From positions 1,672,884 to 1,736,883 of the forward strand of contig NZ_MU255056.1 in NCBI RefSeq assembly GCF_000227725.2: a stretch of DNA of 64,000 bases. The letters are read 5' to 3'. Below the pieces are notes generated by a model. The model was not told the DNA's origin, ran no database searches, and worked only from the letters and a program-made list of their open reading frames with translations. The position numbers and the translations under genes are program-made. Positions 58,964 through 64,000 of this stretch are shown here, piece by piece. This DNA comes from Thiorhodospira sibirica ATCC 700588. GTDB taxonomy: Bacteria; Pseudomonadota; Gammaproteobacteria; Ectothiorhodospirales; Ectothiorhodospiraceae. Within the stretch, counting starts at the first letter, position 1, and every line of letters begins with the position of its first letter.

Positions 58964-60313
58964 TTAATGAGCGCCTACGCGGATGATTTGCTCGGTGGGC
59001 CGGTAATAATCAACCGAAATCCGTTCTTGCGCATACTCCGTTTTGCGGGTGCCACGCAGCCGATACACGCTGACGCGATAGCCGGGGCTGCCGGGCTGCT
59101 CAACAAAACGCGCCCCCGGTTTTAGCGTGGGGTCTACAACCGTCCGGGTTGGCGGGGGAATTTCTTCCAGATGCCGACTTTGTACGCGAATCACCGGCGG
59201 GCTAAAGGCGCTGGGGCCATAGATTGCCGTATGCAGCTGGGCGTCTTCAAGCCAGGCTAGTAATAATACCGGAAAGGCATAGGGATTTTGCAATTGCAGA
59301 TCCCGGTGTCCGTAGGCAATCGCGGCATCCATGCCGACCGGGACATAGCCGACCGGGAGCGAATGACTGTGGCGCTCGATGATCTTGAAACCAGCGCGCA
59401 GGGCGGCTTGATAGAGATTGGTGCTGAGCTGACAGATACCGCCCCCCGCATCCTCGCGCAGTTGCCCGTTGATGATGACCGGAGCCAGCTGATAGCCCTC
59501 GGTCAGGCTGGCATGTCCAACCACCTGATTAAAGGAAAATACCGCCTCAGCGGCCAGGCGATACCCGTTGATTTTACGGCTTGCCGTCTGGATGTTTTGG
59601 CGACGCGCGTGATGATCATCCAACGTCGTGGTAAACGCAGACAGCGGCTGACTGAAATCATCGCGTCCCTGCAATACCTCCTCGATCTTGATGCGCGTGA
59701 GCGGAAAGTTGATGTCGGAAAATTCATGGTTGGCAATGCGCTCTTGCAACTGCTCCAGCAATGGCTCGGCCTGCAGATACAGGCCATCAATCCCCTCGCG
59801 TACTTTGATTTTTCCTTGCTCGATCGCCACCTCTGAATAGATCGGATCGCGACGAATGCTGTGTGCCTGTAGATCAACCCAGCGCCTCAGGGCATCAAGA
59901 TCATACTCTACGACAAATTCCAGATAACGCGGACGTTGTTGCTTTGTCTGTTGAAGCGCCGCCAGACGCTCCCCGAAGGTACGCTGTTGCAAGGCATCCC
60001 GTAACGCGGTCTGTATGGCGTGCGCAGGGTAATGGGCTTTAATTTCATCAAGATGCAGAATATCTTCTTGCCAAAGCTCGTTCTCTATCCAAAAATTTAT
60101 ATGAATGCTTGACGGGAGATTTTCCTGAATCAGCAGCAAGGCCTCGTCAACCGTCAAATCCGCGACAGAAATGCCATTAACCCAGAAATTTTGCGGGAGT
60201 TGATCTGCTTTATACAGAAGATAGGCAGACATACCCAGCGTTGCAAACGCAGTGGTGAGTATGCATATAAATAATGATCGCTGTAAGGCCGCAAGCAGGC
60301 GTGAAGGCTTCAT
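58964..60313 (-). CDS. VanW-family protein
   Basis: A 449-residue protein with an N-terminal membrane anchor (SLFICILTTAFATLGMSAYL), a peptidoglycan-binding-4-like segment (about 45-215), and the VanW domain: FSFNQVVGHASLTEGYQLAPVIINGQ, the signature GGGICQLSTNLYQAALRAG and ERHSHSLPVGYVPVGMDAAI. The C-terminus is G5-like (RVSVYRLRGTRKTEYAQERI). VanW proteins are mainly known from Gram-positive bacteria; function unclear, perhaps in the cell envelope. Its presence before nuoH in a gammaproteobacterium is unusual. Confidence 0.88.
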   Translation of the reverse strand: MKPSRLLAALQRSLFICILTTAFATLGMSAYLLYKADQLPQNFWVNGISVADLTVDEALLLIQENLPSSIHINFWIENELWQEDILHLDEIKAHYPAHAIQTALRDALQQRTFGERLAALQQTKQQRPRYLEFVVEYDLDALRRWVDLQAHSIRRDPIYSEVAIEQGKIKVREGIDGLYLQAEPLLEQLQERIANHEFSDINFPLTRIKIEEVLQGRDDFSQPLSAFTTTLDDHHARRQNIQTASRKINGYRLAAEAVFSFNQVVGHASLTEGYQLAPVIINGQLREDAGGGICQLSTNLYQAALRAGFKIIERHSHSLPVGYVPVGMDAAIAYGHRDLQLQNPYAFPVLLLAWLEDAQLHTAIYGPSAFSPPVIRVQSRHLEEIPPPTRTVVDPTLKPGARFVEQPGSPGYRVSVYRLRGTRKTEYAQERISVDYYRPTEQIIRVGAH

Positions 60314-60327
60314 AGGCTAGGCATAAA

Positions 60328-61170
60328 TTACTCTGCAAGCATGGCCAGTTCAATGATTTTCTGTCGCCCAATTTTTTCCGCTGCGATGAAAATATCACTA
60401 TTGATCGGGGTCCCCGCTGCCGCAATCAACTGGCCGGTATGATCATAAAAATCCTTGTGAATCACCTTGCCCAACAAAAAGGATTTTTGTTTTTCCACGA
60501 AATATTCAATCGAGCTGGATTTTTCATGTGCCTCATCCGCGCTGCTTTGTGTCGGTGTGACCTCGGGCGAAGGCTGTGGCGTCGGCTCGGATTTTACCGA
60601 GGATACCGCTTTAGTAACAATGGTTTGCGTCGGATAACGTTCTTTTCCAGCGGCAGCAGATTTTGGCGGTGAGGCCGTGGTGTAAAACAGTTCTTCGGCG
60701 CGATCAGTCACCGTGATGAGATGCTCGCCCAGGCTGATAATATCCTCGGCGGCAATAGGGGTGTCCGCATGACCGGATTGCGATTTTACAATAAGCTGGG
60801 TAATTTGCCCGCTGTCTGTGTCGATCGTATATTCTTCAACCACGCCCAACAAGCGACCTTTGCGGCTGATGACTTTCTCATCAATGACCCGCACCCTTTT
60901 TTCCAGAATGCCGCTGATAAAGTTGATTTGTGCAAGGTCAATCAGGCTGCTCTGATGCTCAATGGTCATCGCATAGCCACCAATCCCGATCGCTGATTTA
61001 AAAGGAATGGCAACAATCGCTTCTGTTTTATGGTTCTCCGTCTTTTCAACCAAAAAAAACTCCACGCTTTTTTTCTCCGGGTTCACCACCATATCCTTGA
61101 CGAAGCCGAGCTCCTTGCCTTCTGTAATGCTGATAACCAGCGTGTTTATTATTTCTTTGCTGTTTTTCAT
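60328..61170 (-). CDS. PRC-barrel domain protein
   Basis: A 280-residue soluble protein. Two PRC-barrel-like halves fill residues about 8-165 (ITEGKELGFVKDMVVNPEKK, RKGRLLGVVEEYTIDTDSGQ, VKSQSGHADTPIAAEDIISLGE), a Ser/Pro/Glu-rich linker follows (about 170-225), and a third, degenerate unit ends the protein (LLGKVIHKDFYDHTGQLIAAAG). This arrangement resembles PRC-barrel proteins of Firmicutes rather than the H-subunit barrel. It lies 14 nt upstream of the VanW gene, same direction. DNA here is visibly AT-richer than the bch cluster. Confidence 0.75.
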   Translation of the reverse strand: MKNSKEIINTLVISITEGKELGFVKDMVVNPEKKSVEFFLVEKTENHKTEAIVAIPFKSAIGIGGYAMTIEHQSSLIDLAQINFISGILEKRVRVIDEKVISRKGRLLGVVEEYTIDTDSGQITQLIVKSQSGHADTPIAAEDIISLGEHLITVTDRAEELFYTTASPPKSAAAGKERYPTQTIVTKAVSSVKSEPTPQPSPEVTPTQSSADEAHEKSSSIEYFVEKQKSFLLGKVIHKDFYDHTGQLIAAAGTPINSDIFIAAEKIGRQKIIELAMLAE

Positions 61171-61193
61171 AAAAACCCCCGTGTTTTAATAGG

Positions 61194-62174
61194 CTATTGA
61201 CCAAAAAAAACAATATCATCCTCAATGATTTTCTGGTATTGAGATAAATCCCGTAGCGGTGAAGCCAGTGTTTTTCTTCCCAGTTCTGCAATTTTTTTAT
61301 GCAAGCCATATTCGGCATAAATTGCTTTTAGATGGTAATAAGCAATGGCAACCTGATCTGCATCCGCTGCTTGCAGACAGACCTGGGTAAAAGAACGCTC
61401 TGCGTCATCATGACGATCTTCTTCCTGAGCAATCATACCATCCATCAGAATGATTTCCGCCAGCATATAAGAGAGTGCCTTGGGTGGTATAAGCGGCGTT
61501 TCCGCTTCAACGGCCACAGAAGCGCTATCGGCTAGCGGTTTGGTGTCTTCCACGGCTGGCACTGCGCAGTGGTCCGCATTCAAGGCGATGACATTGTTTT
61601 CGTGTTCAGGGTGCGGAGCCTGTGGCAATTTTTCGGCCATAAACGTATTTTTGTTATTGCGGTGCAGCTCATCAGACAGAAATACATGAGTGGCATGCGG
61701 CGTAAAGTATTTATTTTTCAAAATCCTTTTTTCATCATTAAAGCGTGATGCTTCGTCGCTGGCGTGGGTGTCATGCCGCTTGAAGTTTTCAGGGATAATG
61801 AGTTTTGCTTCTTTATCCGTTTTATGGGCGTGCGCAGGCGAAGCCTTTTCTCTAAAAACAGGTTCTTTGCGTATGAGCATATCATATACCATGGTTTTTT
61901 TTCCGTCGATCACGGACGGTATGGGCATACTGTTTAGCCGCAATAATGGAGATACAAAGCCGATCATCAGTGCAGACAACAGTAGCAACACAAGGCTTAG
62001 CGGTAAACTCAATGTGCTGATGAGCACCGGAAATAATGCCGCCAAACATAAACTGATTGAAAAAATGCCTTTATATTTCCATAGCCGATGGCTTTGGGTG
62101 ATTCTCCGATGCAGGTATAAAAGCGGAAAAATCACCCCTGCGGCAAATAGCAAAGATGCAAAATAAGGAATCAA
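61194..62174 (-). CDS. membrane protein with C-terminal helical (TPR-like) tail, unknown
   Basis: A 326-residue protein: three hydrophobic segments in the first ~95 residues (FASLLFAAGVIFPLLYL, GIFSISLCLAALFPVLI, LSLVLLLLSALMIGFVSPLL), a long polar linker and a C-terminal helical region (LSYMLAEIILMDGMIAQEED, QVAIAYYHLKAIYAEYGLHK) that looks like one or two TPRs. Family not recognised. Followed 23 nt later by the PRC-barrel gene, so they are probably co-transcribed with VanW. AT-rich. Confidence 0.65.
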   Translation of the reverse strand: MIPYFASLLFAAGVIFPLLYLHRRITQSHRLWKYKGIFSISLCLAALFPVLISTLSLPLSLVLLLLSALMIGFVSPLLRLNSMPIPSVIDGKKTMVYDMLIRKEPVFREKASPAHAHKTDKEAKLIIPENFKRHDTHASDEASRFNDEKRILKNKYFTPHATHVFLSDELHRNNKNTFMAEKLPQAPHPEHENNVIALNADHCAVPAVEDTKPLADSASVAVEAETPLIPPKALSYMLAEIILMDGMIAQEEDRHDDAERSFTQVCLQAADADQVAIAYYHLKAIYAEYGLHKKIAELGRKTLASPLRDLSQYQKIIEDDIVFFGQ

Positions 62175-62219
62175 GGAAATTCCCCTCCTGCACGAGCGGA
62201 TAAGAAAAAAAGAAGCACT

Positions 62220-63458
62220 CTAATTGCGTATCAGGATCGCCATGTGCGCCATACTGAGAAAGTCATTTTTCTTCAGCTGTTTGTAGATGAAATCAACAAA
62301 TTTGGGGTTATGCTCAACGGCTTTGACAAATTTTTGTAAGATTTCAATGATATGCGACTCGGTAAACGCCTCCTTGTGAAATGCGGCGTTGCCAATCAGC
62401 AGCATCTTGATCATGGCAAAATGCACAATCAGCATGGCATAACTGGATAAGGGCGAGTCTTCTTCAGTGAGCGGGAACATGCGCGAGAACGCATAGTTCA
62501 CCAGATAGTTTTCCAGAATGTATTCGCGTGACTGCATGAACGGTTGATACCACTGCTGGTAAGCCTCTTGATAGCGCGTGGCGTTTTCCTCGTCGGTGTC
62601 TTTAAGGTCAAAGCCAATGCCTTGCAGGAAGTTCCAGAAGGCTTTGCTAAAACCTTCATTGCTACCAGAAAACACTTTATGTTCAATGATTTCCTTGCTC
62701 AGCTTCATTTGCAATACCGACTCGACCGGGATCTCATCGAGCAGCTCATTGAACATGCCTTGCACGATCATGCGCGTATAACGCTCGATTTCCTCGGGGA
62801 TTTTTTCAGCCTCGTTGGCGTCGAGGTATTCCTGCACCTTATTGTAAAACATGCCAAGGATGACTAGGCGTTTCCACAGCTCCAGGTCACGGGTCTTGAT
62901 GATCTGCACACTAAAGGCGCGCAACTCCATGAAATAGGCCAGATCCTGCCGCTTGGCATTGACGGCATCCAGATCAATCCGCTTGGTAAAAAAATCACGC
63001 CCATGCAGATCAAGCGTGGTTTCTTCAAATTCAAGCCCTGCTTCATTGAGCAAGACCAGCTCAGCCGCCAGAGGGCATGAAAGGCTCAAGGAGCGTTCTA
63101 TGGGCAGGCCCTTGATGAAATTCGTGCGACGCGGATACAACATGCAGACATTGCACAGATACTCAGGGCCAAGCTTGGCCTGCAGACGGCACAACTTGTC
63201 TTCGGTCAGAAAGGCGCAGGAGTTTTTTTGCTTGTCCTGCAAAAGCTTACCAAAGGACTCCTTGGTGGGATTGCTGCGATTACGCTTGTAGTATTGATCA
63301 ATGATCGGCTTGATCTCGGTATCGGTCACCCGTTTGACCCGTTTGTAATGCGGCTCATCGACAAAAATGGTCCATGTACCCTCACAGCAATTATCCGGAC
63401 ATTTTTGCCCATCACAGCGAAATTCTTGTAAGTACTTGGGCACAATTGCTTTATGCAT
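62220..63458 (-). CDS. fliB: FliB-type flagellin lysine-N-methylase
   Basis: FliB methylates lysines of flagellin. The 412-residue product shows the cysteine-rich signature FRCDGQKCPDNCCEGTWTIF near the N-terminus and LCRLQAKLGPEYLCNVCMLYPRR (CxLx..LCxxCxxYPR, quoted in part: YLCNVCMLYPRR), typical of the family (YkgJ-like metal-binding cysteines). The rest is alpha-helical. No flagellin gene is in the window; fliK lies 10 kb away. A horizontally acquired origin is possible, given its neighbours. Confidence 0.85.
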   Translation of the reverse strand: MHKAIVPKYLQEFRCDGQKCPDNCCEGTWTIFVDEPHYKRVKRVTDTEIKPIIDQYYKRNRSNPTKESFGKLLQDKQKNSCAFLTEDKLCRLQAKLGPEYLCNVCMLYPRRTNFIKGLPIERSLSLSCPLAAELVLLNEAGLEFEETTLDLHGRDFFTKRIDLDAVNAKRQDLAYFMELRAFSVQIIKTRDLELWKRLVILGMFYNKVQEYLDANEAEKIPEEIERYTRMIVQGMFNELLDEIPVESVLQMKLSKEIIEHKVFSGSNEGFSKAFWNFLQGIGFDLKDTDEENATRYQEAYQQWYQPFMQSREYILENYLVNYAFSRMFPLTEEDSPLSSYAMLIVHFAMIKMLLIGNAAFHKEAFTESHIIEILQKFVKAVEHNPKFVDFIYKQLKKNDFLSMAHMAILIRN

Positions 63459-63696
63459 GAGAAAACGACTCCAAAGCAGGTTGATCTAAGGTAGATAGCG
63501 CATGGCGCAGAGACAGCAACGGAAACCTCCGGCCCAGGCTTTAACGAGATTATGGCACAGAGCAGCAAATAAACTTAAGCATACTTATTGCGCAATTTGA
63601 GTGATACCGTCGAGATATCGCTGATGAATAAGCCTTCGTTAGCGTGTGTGACCGGATGCAAGGCTGTTTTATGCATGATGTATGCCGACTGCCTAA

Positions 63697-64000
63697 GAGG
63701 CTGTTTGGAAATTAATCGCGTAATGGCTTAACCTACGATTTTTTCTAGGAAGTGGCCCACATGCCCCAGAAATGCAGCAAGAAGATTCGCAAAAAAACGC
63801 TACCCGAGTCACCTCAGCGAGGGCGCCGGGAAGGCGATCAAGCCGCTGTTGCCGAGCGCCCCGGTCGGGCGCCCTCGTAAGCTCAGCATGCGCCAAGTCA
63901 TCAATGCGATCTTCTATGTCCTGCAGACGGGCTGCCAGTGGCGTCAGCTGCCGCACGACTTTCCTGCCTGGTCGGCAGTGTACTATGACTTCAATCGCTG
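63697..64000 (+). mobile_element. IS5-type insertion sequence, left part
   Basis: GAGGCTGTTTGGAA at 63697 is a typical IS5-group left terminal repeat. It is preceded by CTAA (63693-63696), a target typical for this group. The right end is outside the window. Confidence 0.75.
63761..64000 (+). CDS. IS5-family transposase, 5' part, with A7 frameshift
   Basis: Start ATG 63761 reads MPQKCSKKIRKK, then meets a run of seven A (63791-63797). Past that run the transposase continues in another frame: RYPSHLSEG, AIKPLLPSAPVGRPRKLSM, NAIFYVLQTGCQWRQLPHDF, AWSAVYYDFNRW, the DUF4096-like N-terminus of IS5 transposases. Joining needs one A fewer (a +1 shift, or slippage of RNA polymerase on the A7 tract). 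The unshifted frame stops at 63880 after ~40 codons. It is therefore either an IS using slippage or an inactivated copy. The catalytic DDE part is beyond the window. Confidence 0.75.

Noticed and set aside
63475..63640. Sigma28 flagellar promoter for fliB
   Set aside because: TTAAGTTT and GCCATAAT on the minus strand are spaced 14 nt rather than about 11 and the second box is imperfect.

Overview
The window is a chromosomal segment of an anoxygenic purple phototroph of the Gammaproteobacteria. The main evidence is a one-directional bacteriochlorophyll and reaction-centre assembly cluster (bchF-bchN-bchB-bchH-bchL-bchM-lhaA-puhA-puhB-puhC-puhE-[small ORF]-bchI-bchD, about 16.9-33.6 kb). It sits among typical gammaproteobacterial housekeeping blocks: lolB, rpmH-rnpA-yidD-yidC, zapB-like/zapA-6S RNA-5-FCL-prmA, tatABC-hisE-hisI, ileS and tRNA-Arg. 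No acsF (oxygen-dependent cyclase) is present at its usual place between puhC and puhE, which suggests that the anaerobic BchE route operates elsewhere in the genome. A member of the Chromatiales (Chromatiaceae or Ectothiorhodospiraceae) fits best; the family cannot be fixed from this sequence alone.

Layout. 1-10 kb: a TPR lipoprotein (cut by the window edge), lolB, thiL, a giant CheB-CheR-PAS-histidine kinase-receiver fusion, an HNH endonuclease and ferrochelatase (hemH). 10.2-12.8 kb, minus strand: a candidate ~250-nt regulated RNA gene (good promoter, operator-like repeats, intrinsic terminator), an orphan PilS-like kinase and a thioredoxin-fold protein. 13-16.4 kb, minus strand: rsmJ, yidC, yidD, rnpA, rpmH. 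16.9-33.6 kb, plus strand: the photosynthesis cluster. 33.7-43.1 kb: two radical-SAM genes, cell-division genes, 6S RNA, one-carbon and ribosome-methylation genes and a second large hybrid kinase. 43.1-46.7 kb, minus strand: tatCBA, hisE, hisI and a DHH phosphoesterase. 47.4-52.6 kb: an RhlE-type helicase, then a FlhB C-terminal-like gene and an unusually long, internally duplicated fliK. 53.3-60.3 kb: an unrecognised protein, ileS, tRNA-Arg(CCG), a detached nuoH-nuoI pair and a VanW protein. 60.3-63.5 kb: an AT-richer block (PRC-barrel protein, membrane protein with a repeat-rich tail, FliB). The window ends inside an IS5-type insertion sequence.

The most striking object lies between bchM and lhaA (about 25.77-26.22 kb). 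It is a ~450-bp, strongly structured, non-coding element that matches, from memory, the HEARO / IscB-associated omega-RNA class but has no iscB gene. Its left-end hairpin holds the bchM stop codon in its loop, and its right end supplies the lhaA ribosome-binding site and ends flush with the lhaA ATGA. Inside it, a palindromic repeat is nested within a second copy of itself; a third copy is inserted in frame in bchB. So a mobile RNA-bearing element appears to have entered, and become part of, the photosynthesis transcript.
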